Of a DNA stretch of 19,448 bases, positions 1 to 10,474 are shown in pieces. The DNA lies in contig WOGZ01000374.1 in NCBI GenBank assembly GCA_009733775.1, positions 10,001 to 29,448 on the forward strand. Direction: 5' to 3'. The position numbers and the translations under genes are program-made. The stretch is from Alectoria sarmentosa. Lineage: Eukaryota > Ascomycota > Lecanoromycetes > Lecanorales > Parmeliaceae. The notes under the pieces are model-generated. The model saw nothing but the letters and a program-made list of their open reading frames with translations, did not search any database and had not been told where the DNA came from. How positions within the stretch are numbered: the first letter of the stretch is position 1; every line of letters starts with the position of its first letter.

Positions 1-502
1 TTGAGACTTTATTATTTCATTGCGATAAGACTTTGAAACGCATAATCAAATGAGAATATTTTGAAGATTTATAAATTATATTTTGTGAGCTCTGAAGAAA
101 TTTGTGAATAATTAATCGATAATTAACATTTTCCTAAAACATTTAAAAATCAATCGAAATCGATATTTATAAAAAACCCGTTAATTGCTTCATTACATAA
201 TAAAAAACTTTTATAATCGATAATTGATATTTTTTTATTGAGAGATGTATAAAATAATGTAAATCGACATTTAACGTCGCGAATCCTTACGTCTATCTCG
301 AATCGTCTTTTAAAAAACTTAATAAAAATAATTAAATAATCCGCGAAGGTCTTCGACGATTATAATTTCAAAAATCGTTCGAGTTGAATAATGAGCTTCG
401 ACTCGTTTTTCAATCTTATAAATATTTTGATTATTCAATTGAGCGGAGTGTGATTAGACGTGATCACTTTTTAAAAATATGTGATCGAACTCTTAAGATA
501 AT
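1..502 (+). other. rDNA external transcribed spacer / upstream intergenic spacer, decayed
   Basis: This stretch lies directly upstream of the recognisable 18S 5' end, so by position it is the 5' external transcribed spacer or the end of the intergenic spacer. It has no open reading frame of note, and I recognise no promoter or repeat in it. Composition is the same AT-rich, CpG-retaining type as the rRNA genes that follow, so it has decayed with them. The assignment rests on position only. Confidence 0.6.
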
Positions 503-2521
503 TATTTGATTGATTTTATTAATAATTATATGTTTATCTTAAAGATTAAGTTATATATGTTTAAATATAAACAATTTATACGATGAAATTGCGAATAACT
601 CATTAAATTAATTATCGTTTATTTGATAATATCTTTTTATTTGAATATTTATAATAATTCTAAAATTAATATATGTTAAAAACCTCAATTTCGAAAAAAG
701 TGTATTTATTAGATAAAAAACCAATGCCCTTCGAAGCTTTTTGATAATTTATAATAATTTAACAAATCGCATGATCTTGCGCCGATGATGATTTATTCAA
801 ATTTTTATTTTATTAATTTTCGATGATAAAATAATGATTTATCATGATTTTTATAAATGAAAAATCCATTATTTATAAACATGATCGTTAAAGAAACGAT
901 TCGCGAGCCCTCTCTCGACGACATTATTGATTTCAAAAACGTTTTATGAGAGATTAATTCGAGGGCGAGTTTCACGCGAGAGTCGCTCGAATGTATATAA
1001 AGCGATAAATTTCATTTAATTTCGAGGCTTTTGGTTTATGTTATCGCTCGATTTTTAATATCGAATAAAAGAAATGAATAAAAAATTAAGGTTTTATTTT
1101 GAAAAGAAAATTTGAGAAATGATTATCACATTTAAGAAAAACAATAAATGCGCAAATTATTTAATCTCAATATAAAAAGATAATAATAATAAATATTGAT
1201 ATAAAATTCTTTTAAATCTTATAATTAAAATGAGTACAATTTAAATTCCTTAATGAGAAATAATTAAAAAATAAGTTTGATGTTAATAGCCGCGATAATT
1301 TCAACTTTAATAGCGTATATTAAAGTTATTATAATTAAAAAACTCGTAATTGAAATTTGACTTTGACTGACCGGTTCATTTTATCGCATATATTGATTCA
1401 ATCGAGACTTTTCTTTTAAGGATTCGCATGATTTTCATTGGTCATGTTGAGAAATCAGGACTTTTATTTTAAAAAAATTAAAGTGTTCAAAATAAGTTTA
1501 TATTCGAATACATTAATATGAAATAATAAAATAAAACGTGTGATTTTATTTTGTTGATTTTTAAAATCGTTATAATAATTAATAAAAATAATCGAGAACA
1601 TCAATATTTAATTGTTAAAAATGAAATTCTTGAATTTATTAAAGATTAATTATTGCGAAAACATTTATCAAAAATGTTTTTATTAATCAATAAATGAAAA
1701 TTAAAAGATCAAAAATAATCAAATATTATCGTAATTTTAATTATAAATTATATTGATTGAGAATCGAACGATGTTATTATTTTAACCCGTTCAATATTTT
1801 ATAAAAAATTAAAATCTTTAAGTTTTGAGAAGAATATAATCGCAAAATTAAAATTTAAAAATATTGATGAAAGAACATTATTAGGCGTGAAGTTTATAAT
1901 TTAATTTGATTCAATATATAAAAACTTATCAGATTTAAACACATTTAAAATTAACAGATTAAGAGTTTTTTTTTTGATCACATAAATAATGATGCATAAT
2001 CATTTTTAATTGATGAAATAATTTATTTGCTTAATTGCGATAATGAATGAGATCTTAATTTGTTAAATAATCAAATTAACTTTAATTAATCGTCGATTTT
2101 TTAAAAAGATTATCGACTTAAATCGATGAAAGTTTGAAACAATAATAGATTTATAATGTTTTTAAATGTTTTAAATCGCACGCGCGTTACATTAATAAAG
2201 ATAACGAATAATTTATCTTAATCGAAAAATTTAAATAATCTTATTAAATTTTGTTATATTGAGAATAAAACATTATAATTATTATTTTTCAATGAAGAAT
2301 GTTTAATAAACGTAAATTATTAATTTGCGTTGATTATATCCCTGCCCTTTATATATATCACTCATCATTATTATCGATTAAATGATTTAATAAGATTTTC
2401 GAATTGACTTTAAAAGATTAATAACGATTATTTAAGATTAAAAAGTTCGTTAAATTTGATTATTTAAAGAAAGTAAAAATCATAATAAGATTTTTATAAA
2501 TAAATTTACGAAAAAATCATT
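503..2521 (+). pseudogene. 18S (SSU) rRNA gene, full length but RIP-decayed
   Basis: The sequence follows fungal 18S rRNA from end to end. The 5' end reads like TACCTGGTTGATCC with C/G turned to T/A (503 on). It continues through segments such as 'ataaaaaaccaatgccctt' near 714, 'agcgtatattaaagtt' near 1312 and 'ttaattgcgataatgaa' near 2031, to the 3' end GTAAAAGTCGTAACAAGG-like segment near 2474 and GGATCATTA-like end near 2513-2521. Nearly all differences from the consensus are C-to-T or G-to-A. Without the 218-nt insertion at 859-1076 the length is about 1,800 nt, the usual fungal size. Universally conserved bases are changed throughout, so it cannot give a working small-subunit RNA. It is followed in order by ITS1, 5.8S, ITS2 and 28S. 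I see this directly; the RIP cause is inferred. Confidence 0.95.
859..1076 (+). other. Intron-like insertion in 18S, possibly group I
   Basis: The 18S consensus breaks here. The left side reads as the decayed form of ...ACGGGT, ending in T at 858. The right side resumes at 1077 as the decayed form of AACGGGGAATTAGGG. The 218 nt between match nothing in normal 18S. The exon ends in U and the insert ends in G at 1076, as group I introns require. The insert holds complementary segments: gccctc with gagggc, and agcgataa near 1001 with ttatcgct near 1041. It also keeps more G+C than its surroundings. I could not find a clear P7 or the 3' core motif, so the intron class is uncertain; a degenerate group I intron is the best guess. 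Confidence 0.6.
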
Positions 2522-2709
2522 ATCGAAAAAGGGACCTCGCATTTTCAAAAGCTTCAACCCTTAACTTTTCACTTATTACGTATTTATTTTATTGTTTTGA
2601 CGAGTCTCGAGATTCGACCCGCGTCGATTTTCGAATCGATAAACATTCATCAAAAACTCATTAAAATTTATTTAATAAATATCGTCAAAATAAAAAACAC
2701 AATAATAAA
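2522..2709 (+). other. ITS1, decayed
   Basis: This is the spacer between the recognised 18S 3' end and 5.8S 5' end, 188 nt long, a normal size for ascomycete ITS1. It keeps some C-rich patches (for example around 2531-2570) but is otherwise AT-rich. The assignment is by position between two well-recognised rRNA genes. Confidence 0.85.
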
Positions 2710-2867
2710 AATTTTTAATAACGAATTTTTTAATTTTAGCATCGATGAAGAACGCAACGAAATGCGATAAATAATATAAATTGCAAAATTTAATAAATTA
2801 TCGAATCTTTGAACGCACATTGCGTTTTTTAATATTTCGAGAAACATATTTATTCGAGCATTATTAT
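2710..2867 (+). pseudogene. 5.8S rRNA gene, RIP-decayed
   Basis: The sequence matches fungal 5.8S rRNA over its full 158 nt. It starts as the decayed form of AACTTTCAACAACGG and contains the almost intact blocks 'gcatcgatgaagaacgcaa' (2739-2757) and 'tcgaatctttgaacgcacat' (2801-2820). It ends in a TTCGAGCGTCATT-like segment. Changes are C-to-T and G-to-A, for example at the GGATCTCTTGG block. A working 5.8S tolerates almost no such changes, so this copy is dead. It sits between ITS1 and ITS2 in the normal order. The reverse strand here happens to be open for 77 codons (2668-2901), which I do not regard as a gene. Confidence 0.96.
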
Positions 2868-3015
2868 ATTTCTCAAGCGTAATTTGATATTGAATCTTCA
2901 TTCTCGCGACGTGCTCGAAAAATAATAATGATTTAAAATGACTTTAAACGTAATAAAACGTTTCACTTTGAAAATTCATTTCGCGATTAATCAAATAACC
3001 TTATTATTTTCATTA
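2868..3015 (+). other. ITS2, decayed
   Basis: This is the 148-nt spacer between 5.8S and the 28S 5' end, of normal size for ascomycete ITS2. It begins with a CTCAAGC-like segment that commonly follows 5.8S in ascomycetes. Patches such as 'tctcgcgacg' (about 2902-2911) and 'aaacgtttcactttgaaa' are better preserved than the rest. The assignment is mainly positional. Confidence 0.85.
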
Positions 3016-4208
3016 TTAATCTCAAATCAAATAAAAATATTCGTTAAATTTAAGCATATTAATAAACGAAGAAAAAGAAATTAATAAAAATTGTTTTAAT
3101 AATAATGAATGAAGCGATAACAACTCAAATTTGAAATTTGATTTTTTCAAAATTCGAATTGTAATTTATAAAGAATGCTTTAAATGAGATCGCGATTTAA
3201 ATTTATTAAAATACAACGTTATAAAGAATGAAAATCTCATATATAATTACGAATCAAATTCATATAAAACCTTTTCGACAAATCGAATTATTTGAAAATG
3301 CAATTTAAAATAAATGATAAATTTCATTTAAAATTAAATATTAATTAAAAATCGATAACGCATAAATAAAGTAATCGAAAAATAAAAAACATTTTGAAAA
3401 GAAAATTAAATAATACGTGAAATTGTTGAAAGAAAAGCGCTTACAATCAAATTTACTCATAAACGATCAACCGCTATTTTCAATGATGCACTCGCTTTAC
3501 GATCAGATCAACATCAATTTTGATAATCAAATAAAGGTTTTGAAAATGTAACTCTCTTCGAGAAATCTTATAATTTTTAATATAATGCGATTAATTGAAG
3601 AGAATCGCGCTTCGATTAAAATGTTAACGTAATAATTATAAACGACTCATTTTGAAACACGAATTAAAAAGTTTAACATTTATGCGAATATTTAAATGTT
3701 AAACTTATACGCGAAATGAAAATAAACGAAGATGAGAACTTTTAAAAACGCATTATCGATTAATTCAAATATCTTCGAATAAATTTAAATATAAACATAA
3801 CTATTGAGACTCGAAAAATAATAAATTATATTTAAATAAAATGAAATCAAAGAAAACTCTGATAAAGGCTCGCAACGATTTTAATATATAAATTAATCAT
3901 CAAATTTGAATATAAAGACGAAAAATTAATCGAATCATTTAATAATTAATTTTTATCGAAGTTTCCCTCAAAATAACAATAACGTTTTCAATTTTATAAA
4001 ATAAAGCGAATAATTAAAAATCTTGAAATTGAAATAACCTTAATTTATTCTCAAACTTTAAATATATAAAAAGTTCTTATTATTTAATTGAACGTGAACA
4101 TTTGAATACATCATTATTAATAAGTTATTTTTAATAAACAAAATTGATGATGCGAGATGAATCGAACGCGAGGTTAAAATATCAAAATGTATATTTATCA
4201 AACATCAT

Positions 4209-4446
4209 AATAAAGATAACGTACATCGAAAAATCCGAAAAAATCATGATGTTATGCTTTTAAAATTTTGATTTTAAAAGAATAATCTCATCGTAAACGA
4301 GGTCTTTGATTTATAAAAACTCATTATCTTTAATTCATTTTTGATTATTCGCAACGACTCATAAATCAAATAAAAGTCGACGATTAAGTGTTTTATCGTT
4401 TAAGATATAATCGATTTTCGAATTCGAAATTCGAAAATTTAACGCA
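4209..4446 (+). other. Decayed group I intron in 28S
   Basis: The 28S consensus is interrupted after a CATCAGACACCA-like segment that ends near 4208. It resumes with an AAAGGTGTTAGTTCATC-like segment from about 4447, so about 238 nt are extra; the exact ends are uncertain by a few bases. Inside, 'gatta' (4382-4386) pairs with 'taatc' (4408-4412). The second arm lies in 'aagatataatc', which matches the group I 3' core AAGAUAUAGUC with one G-to-A change. The first arm lies in a 'gattaag' context like the GACUAA side of P7. This is the expected layout of P7 and the segment before it. No homing endonuclease frame is present. Group I introns in nuclear rDNA are common in ascomycetes. Confidence 0.75.
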
Positions 4447-4692
4447 AAAAATGTTAATTTATTTAAATAATCGAACGATAATTATGAAAATCGAAAATCG
4501 TTAAAAAATATATAATAACTCATTAATCAAATAAATCAACTCTAAAAATGAATGGCGTTCAAATGTGTTATTTATATTTCATCATCAAAATAAAAATAAT
4601 GCTTTGACGAATAGATAAACGTAAAAATCAATAATGAAATCTTAAAAGTGATCTCGAATAAAACGATTTTTAATGTAAATCTTGATGATAAT

Positions 4693-4757
4693 GAATTATC
4701 CCCCTTTTCGAAACTTTTATTCAACGTTATTTATATTAATAACGATTTTTTATAAAT
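4693..4757 (+). other. 65-nt insertion in 28S
   Basis: The conserved 28S text CTTGGTGGTAGT|AGCAAATATTC is split here. The left half ends at 4692 and the right half resumes at 4758. The insert contains a perfect 7-bp hairpin, cgttatt/aataacg, near 4724-4743. It also has a C-run, 'tccccc', that escaped decay. At 65 nt it is too small for a full group I intron. It could be a spliceosomal-type rDNA intron, as known in lichen-forming fungi, or a remnant of a larger intron. It does not begin with GT as read, so I leave the type open. Confidence 0.55.
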
Positions 4758-7401
4758 AACAAATATTCAAATGAGAACTTTGAGAATTGAAATGAGAAAA
4801 GGTTTTATATGAATAATAATTAAATATGAATTAATCGATTTTAAGAGATAAGAAAGCTTCATTTTAATGCGCGTATTTATACGCCATCTCTCGAAAAGAA
4901 AATCGATTAATATTTTGATATTTGAATGTGAATTTTTTATGATAACGTAATTAAATGTGAAGACGTTAATGAGAATTTTAAAAAAAAATTTCTTTTCTTC
5001 TTAACGATTTATTATCTTGAAATCGATTTATTCAAAATTAAAATTTAATAATCAATAAAGTCTCGCATCTTTATGAGATTCGATGCGTTTTCAATAACCC
5101 TTGAAAATTCGCGAAAAGAAATAATTTTCACATTAAATCGTATTCATAATCGCAACAAATCTTCAAAATAAATAATCTTTAATTAATAAAATAATGTAAA
5201 TAAAGAAAGTCGATAAAATAAATTCATAATTTCGAAAAAAGAATTAATTTTAAGAATTAAATACGTTGAGTCTTAAAGAGACGTCCTTAAAGCAATTAAA
5301 CATTAATCGAATAATCGATCGACACTCGACAACATCGAAGTTCAGACGCCCTTAACAGATTTCGATCGTTCGATATACAATTAATAATCAATTTAAAATT
5401 GATACGAACAAGGGAAATTTGATTATTTAATTAAAATATAACATTACGATGATTAAAAAGTAATATTAACGCAATATGATTTCTATTTAATGCTTTAAAT
5501 GTTAAAGTGAAAAAATTCAAATAAGCGCGAGTAAACGACGAGAGTAATTATGACTCTTTTAAAATAATTAAATGTTTCATCATTTAATTAATAACGCGCA
5601 TAAATGAATTAATGAGATTTTCATTATTTCTATTTATTATTTAACGAAATTATAATCAAAAAAATGAATTTGATAAAATCAGCGAAAAAAAAAGATTTTG
5701 TTAAGTTTAACTTTAATTTAATATTATGAAAAGATATAAAGAATATAAAATAAATGGAAGCTTCGACGTCGATAAAATATCATTACTTTTATCGTTTTTT
5801 TATTTATTTAATAAAACGAAATTGGGCTTTATCGCTTAATTTTTGATATTAAAATCTCTCATAAATCGATTTGAGTTGAAAATATTATCAGATAAAAAGT
5901 TTGATTAAGACGATATATTTATTAAATTATAACGTAAATGTTTTAAGAGGGATTTATAAAGAATAAAAATCTTTAATAAAATAAAAGAATAAAAGTCTCC
6001 TTGATTTTGATTTTCAATGTGAATATAAATCATGAAAATGTGATTTATCGATTCTTTAATCTTTCGAAATTTGAGGTTAAAAATGTCAGAAAAGTTATTA
6101 TAAAAATAATTGATTTATAATAATTAAACGTTTATAGCGACGTTGCTTTTTGATCCTTCAATATCGATTTTTTTTATTATATCAAAATAAAATTCGATAA
6201 GCGTTGAATTGTTTATTCATTAATAAAAAACGTGAATTAAATTTAAATCGTTATAAGATAAATTAATTTTATTTTATTGATAATTATTATCGCAATGATA
6301 ATTCAATTTAATATAAAAAAAATCGTTAATTCGAATAATTGATTTTTGCGATTATTCGATCGAATAATGTCGCGACATTATCATTCGCTGAATTATAATT
6401 AAACATTTTTAAATTAAAATTTATGTTAAAACGCGGCGATTTTCTCTCATACGTCGTAATCGAATACGAATAAATTTCGACCCTAAATTTCAATAAATCG
6501 ACATCTGTTTTTTGAAAAAAGTTTCGAGAAATTCGTTAACGCATTGCAATTTCATCTCGCGCGAAAATAAATCTTTTATATATAATTTGATTATACAATA
6601 AAATCGTATAAATGATAAAGTAACTTTGTTGTTACGATTCGCTGAGCATCAACCTTATACCGTTTAAATTTTTAAAGCGAGAATTCATCGTAACTCTTCT
6701 TATCGATTATTCGAATTTTTATAAAAAGACGATCAAAGGGGGGCTCAAGGGATTTATAAAAAAGATCGTCGACGATATCTCTGAGGCGCTCGCGCCGTTT
6801 TCATTTCAAAAATAAAGGTTTTTAATTTTTTTAATGTTTTTTTTGTGATGCGAGTCGATCACAAATCGAAAAATCAAAACGTTTTTATAATATTTATTCA
6901 ACGCTCATCTTCTTAACAAATATTCATCACATATTTTATTTAACGCTCATCTTTACGATCGATCAAAATAAAAAATCAAATTATTTTCATATGTCTTTTC
7001 GACGTTCGATTTTGCGATCAATAAATGTCATTTTTATATTTTTCACTCGACTCTCGCAGCGTTGATTAGAAAAAATAAAAATAAACATCAAATAACAATA
7101 ATGAAGGAATTAATATTTGCGATCGATAAATTAAATTGTTTTCATATTTGCTGCCCGACGTTTAACTTTGCGATCAATTAAGAATTAATTAATCGCTTTC
7201 ATCTATATTGTTCAAATTTTTTAATTTTTTTTTATTTATTTTATTCGATTTTCGCAACGTCGGATAACGACAATGAAGAAATTTATTTTTCATCTTTTTG
7301 CGACCGACATCGATCATATGTTGCAAATTATTTGCACACTTGTTATTCGACTTTCTCAATATCGGGTAGCAATAATGAAAAACCTGTTAGATTTCGTCGG
7401 T

Positions 7402-7416
7402 CGCACTATTAGTGCG
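7402..7416. repeat. Short perfect hairpin in spacer repeats
   Basis: cgcacta and tagtgcg form a perfect 7-bp inverted repeat around one central base. It lies in the GC-richer part of the spacer repeat region and is unaltered by the decay seen around it. Function unknown. Confidence 0.7.
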
Positions 7417-7463
7417 CCCATACATAAATCGCTCTTTTTTCAAATTTATCATTTTCACACTTG

Positions 7464-7490
7464 TTATCCGGCTTTTCCAACGCCGGATAA
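7464..7490. repeat. 9-bp inverted repeat in spacer
   Basis: ttatccggc (7464-7472) and gccggataa (7482-7490) are perfect 9-bp arms with a 9-nt loop. Outside them, ttttcac near 7453 and gtgaaaa near 7496 extend the symmetry imperfectly. Related but mutated versions occur upstream near 7250-7270 and 7340-7375. It could be a spacer terminator or an element subrepeat; I cannot tell which. Confidence 0.75.
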
Positions 7491-7560
7491 GGCTAGTGAA
7501 AAAGTTTGCGACCAATATCAAGAGTCGTTTTCATATGTTTTTCGGGCGTCGGGTAAAATA

Positions 7561-7673
7561 TGTGAAAATATAATGTAAAACACTTAGTTGTATTACTTTA
7601 AAAGTGTTATAAAGAAAAGTGCGATTTATGTTATGAGCGTATGCGTTCGGGTCACGTGACCTGAATTTCAATA
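7561..7673 (+). repeat. LTR copy 1, 5' LTR of copia copy A
   Basis: This matches two other copies in the window (14594-14717 on the minus strand and 18967-19091). All three start as TGTGAAA(G/A)TATAATGTA with decay and end in a TTTCGACA-like segment, giving the TG...CA ends of an LTR. The shared body includes 'cacttagttgtattacttta' (7581-7600) and a GAGCGTATGCG block. This copy lacks about 12 bp around the CACGTGATCTAT segment that the others keep. The element's internal sequence, also found in copy B, begins exactly at the next base, which supports calling this the 5' LTR. No primer-binding site was recognised. Confidence 0.75.
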
Positions 7674-9313
7674 TAAACAATTTTCATTTGCAAAATGATT
7701 TTTGATTTAAGCGATTATGATTCGAAATTCGAGGATTAAAAATCTTTTAATTCTCGATAAGTCGAAGTTATTCGCTTTTAATTGAAATTATATGCGATTT
7801 ATAATCGTGCGATCGAATTATAATAAAATCTTTATAATATTGTTAACTTCTTTGCGTGAAACACATTAAATAAAAAAAAAAATGCGTTTTTATTTTTATA
7901 ACATTTTATTAAATTGAGAGTTTGCATTTTCAACGATATATCGAATTAATAAAACAAATTGAATAATTAAATGTCAACTTCATTATTAATTTAATTATCA
8001 TTTAAAATAATTTAAAATTAACTTTATTATTATTTAAACGTTTAAAAACCTATTTAAAATCAAAAATAATAAACTTTATATGTCAAAATTAACGTTTTGA
8101 TTTTAAAAACCTTTTAAAAAAAGAGATTAAGATTTTGTTATCGAATTCTTTATTCGTTATCGACAATATTTTATTATCATGATTATAAAATTTAATTAAT
8201 TTTAATTTCACGATAACAATCGTCGAAACGAATATTTTGAATTCGAATTTTTAATTAAATAGCATAAAAAGAATGCGAATTCTTTAAAAAGATTTGCACA
8301 TTTACAATTACATTCGATATAATCTTAATTAAATTCAATTTTTATTATCAAACCTAAAATTAAATTCTTCATATCATTAACTTCATTTTATAATAATATT
8401 ATTATTTAAATTTATCATTAATTCTCGCATAAACACTTCTCGTTGTTATTATAAAACTTTAAAACATAATAATAATAATTAATTAATATTAATAAAGATT
8501 TAAATGACTTTGACAAAAATTAATAGAGCATTTATTTCATTTTTTTCACATTATCATCGTGCGATAACGATTTTGAAGTCAGCGAAGAATTACTTAACGC
8601 TTTAAACGATATCGAAATCTTTAATTTGCGTGTTAAAAACAAACGATCTTATTTATTAATTCTCTTTAAAACGTTCGAATCGTTCTTTAAATCATCATCA
8701 AATTTGTTTATTTCGACATCTTTTTAAAGCGATATTTTTCAAAACGATCTTTTCGATTCATCTTTAATCATAATAAAAGTTTCATTTTCATTATTTTCAT
8801 TATCATTATCAATTTCTTATATTTTTTCATTTATCTCTTTTAATATCGATGATTAAATTTAACGTTTAAAATATCGTTGAAAATATTTTTATAAATAATA
8901 AAAACAATTTTTCTCTGATTTTCATTATTATTTTAAAATTTATTATCGAATATATCAGATGAAGCGAAGATATCAACGATTAATTAATGTTAAACAATCT
9001 TTAATTTTTTATTAACATTATCAAATTTAAAATTTGCGTGATTATTCGTCAGCGTCTTAATTACGTTAATCGTCAATTCATTAAAAAACATAATAAAAAT
9101 CTTTAAATTATATTAAACGTCATCAATGCTTATTATAAATTTATAAATTTTGAACTTTATATCGAGTTTGTGCGTTAATTGTATAATATCAACATCAATT
9201 TCGAAAAAAACGTTCATTAATACGAAAAGGACTTTCGCAAAATCAACGTCGAAATTATTAACTTAAACGACTCTTTATCATTATCGAAGCCTTATCTCAT
9301 TTAACTCTTTTTT
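7674..9313 (+). pseudogene. Copia copy A leader and gag N-terminal region
   Basis: The leader (7674 to about 8500) has no coding signal I recognise, though it is conserved with copy B, for example 'gcgatcgaattataataaaa' near 7809. From about 8557 a frame reads DNDFEVSEELLNALNDIEIF and continues into a Ser-rich stretch near 8700-8830. The same peptide is recognisable in copy B on the minus strand near 17,800-17,920. By position it should be Gag, the capsid protein of the element. I cannot match it to a named domain. The start codon is not identifiable; an ATG at 8504 is in another frame. Confidence 0.55.
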
Positions 9314-10474
9314 ATGAAATTCGATAAAATTTACGATATCTTTATAATAATTTATATTCAAATTCATATATTTTATAATTCAAAAATAATCAAATTCGAT
9401 TTAATTATTTATGACGTTATAAATAAAGAACGTCGTATGCTCGTAATTAAAAAAAGTGATATTATTATACTCGTTTATCGCAATAATAAAAACAAATAAT
9501 TCATTAAAAGCGATTTCGACGATTTTAACTTTATCAATTACGAAATTTATACTTTTTATAAAATCGTTAATCGTAAATTTAAACATCTCTTTATTAAATG
9601 TTGAATTAAATTCTCTCATTTAAAATTTAAAAAGTTTATAAATAAATAAAAAAAGAAGAAGAAAACGCAAATCGATATTATTTATATAAACATTAATATT
9701 TTAAATATTAAGTGTAAACGTATTGAAAAAGCGTCATTTAACGCCTCCGCTTTAAAAAAGAATAATTATTTCAACATTAATATAACGTATACTTCAAAAG
9801 AGAACGATTATTTTTATATTTATATAACATTTTTCGATGAATTGAATAATCAAAATTATTCGAATCTCATTTTAAATGATTTCAACATTTTAAATATAAT
9901 TAAAATAAATTAAAATGAGAATGAAAACTTTATCAATTTGATAACGAATTCGAATTTAAATAAACGTTTATTATTCGTCAATTTTATGAATCTCGATATT
10001 CGAATTGTGATAAATTCGAATTGCATTCGCTATTTCTTTATCGATTATTTAATATTTATTATTTATATCAAAATTCAATTTTGATTTATCAAAGACATTA
10101 AAAACGTCAAAGTTCAATTTTTTATTTGCGATATCATTAATCTTGATTGCAATATCAATAATAAACGCGTTATTTTAACGATTTTCAATGTTTTGCACGT
10201 ATTCGATATAAACGTCAATTTTTTATCGATTAAAAAGCTCTTAAATATCAATATTAAAATCATTTTTTATAAAAAAGATTATGTTTTAATTTAAAACAAT
10301 ATCACATTAATCAATACGCGAAATCGCGATTTATTTTTTTTGAATCTTTGAAAAGACAATAATGCTTTGACCGTTTATAATATTTTTTCGAATTTAATTT
10401 ATCAATTATAATATACTCGCATGAATCATTTAAATTAATAAAATCTTAATAAACTTTTCAATATCGTTATAAAT
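9314..10474 (+). pseudogene. Copia copy A gag C-terminal and protease region
   Basis: The frame set by the ATG at 9314 runs through a Lys-rich hinge near 9640 into the aspartic protease. The protease reads VINSNCIRYFF at about 10007-10039, where a working element would have V-I-D-S-G-C-T-R-H. The catalytic Asp codon is now AAT (10013-10015) and the Gly is Asn. Copy B still has the Thr, so the ancestral text can be inferred. Further on, ILTIFNVLHVFDINVNFLSI near 10170-10230 fits the copia block that follows the protease (NVLYVP...NLLS). A GAG-pre-integrase motif YTRMNHLN near 10412 corresponds to W..R.GHLN. In-frame stops break it several times. Confidence 0.8.

Larger units (their letters stand above)
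3016..6670 (+). pseudogene. 28S (LSU) rRNA gene, full length but RIP-decayed
   Basis: The whole fungal 28S can be followed. It starts with a TTGACCTCGAATCAGG-like segment at 3016, then 'taagcatattaataaacg' near 3051 and 'acgtgaaattgttgaaag' near 3416. Next come 'tctcaaactttaaatatat' near 4050, 'aaatattcaaatgagaac' near 4761 and 'ttgattttgattttcaatgtg' near 6001 (quoted in part). It ends with 'gttgttacgattcgctgag' at 6628-6646; the exact 3' end is approximate. Removing insertions of about 238 nt (near 4209-4446) and 65 nt (4693-4757) leaves about 3.35 kb, the usual ascomycete size. Differences from the consensus are almost all C-to-T or G-to-A. They hit functional sites too, including the sarcin-ricin loop, where AGTACGAGAGG reads aatataaaaaa near 6309. 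It cannot work as rRNA. Confidence 0.95.
6671..7560 (+). other. rDNA intergenic spacer with degenerate subrepeats
   Basis: This is the sequence just downstream of 28S. The first part (to about 6840) has a preserved G-run at 6737-6743 and a small GGCG/CGCC hairpin near 6785-6796. From about 6880 to 7560 it is built of variants of a recurring unit. Phrases like 'ttattcaacgctcatctt' appear twice near 6893 and 6940. 'tttgcgatc' or 'tttgcgacc' recurs near 7012, 7117, 7171, 7298 and 7506. A '(c)ggataa...caatgaaaaa' motif recurs near 7099, 7260, 7365 and 7484. Such subrepeats are typical of rDNA intergenic spacer. An alternative is that the array belongs to the retroelement that starts at 7561. An open frame at 7273-7578 (101 codons) lies entirely in these repeats and looks accidental. 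Confidence 0.65.

Noticed and set aside
2668..2901. Open frame of 77 codons on the - strand
   Set aside because: It is the reverse complement of the 5.8S rRNA gene and parts of ITS1 and ITS2.
7273..7578. Open frame of 101 codons on the + strand
   Set aside because: It lies wholly in spacer subrepeats and hairpins, ends inside the LTR, shows no recognisable domain, and is open mainly because the units are less AT-rich.
9401..9619. Antisense open frame in copia copy A, with a similar one at 16917-17102 in copy B
   Set aside because: The two peptides resemble each other only because the copies share ancestry; the sense strand carries the gag-pol frame and nothing suggests a real antisense gene.
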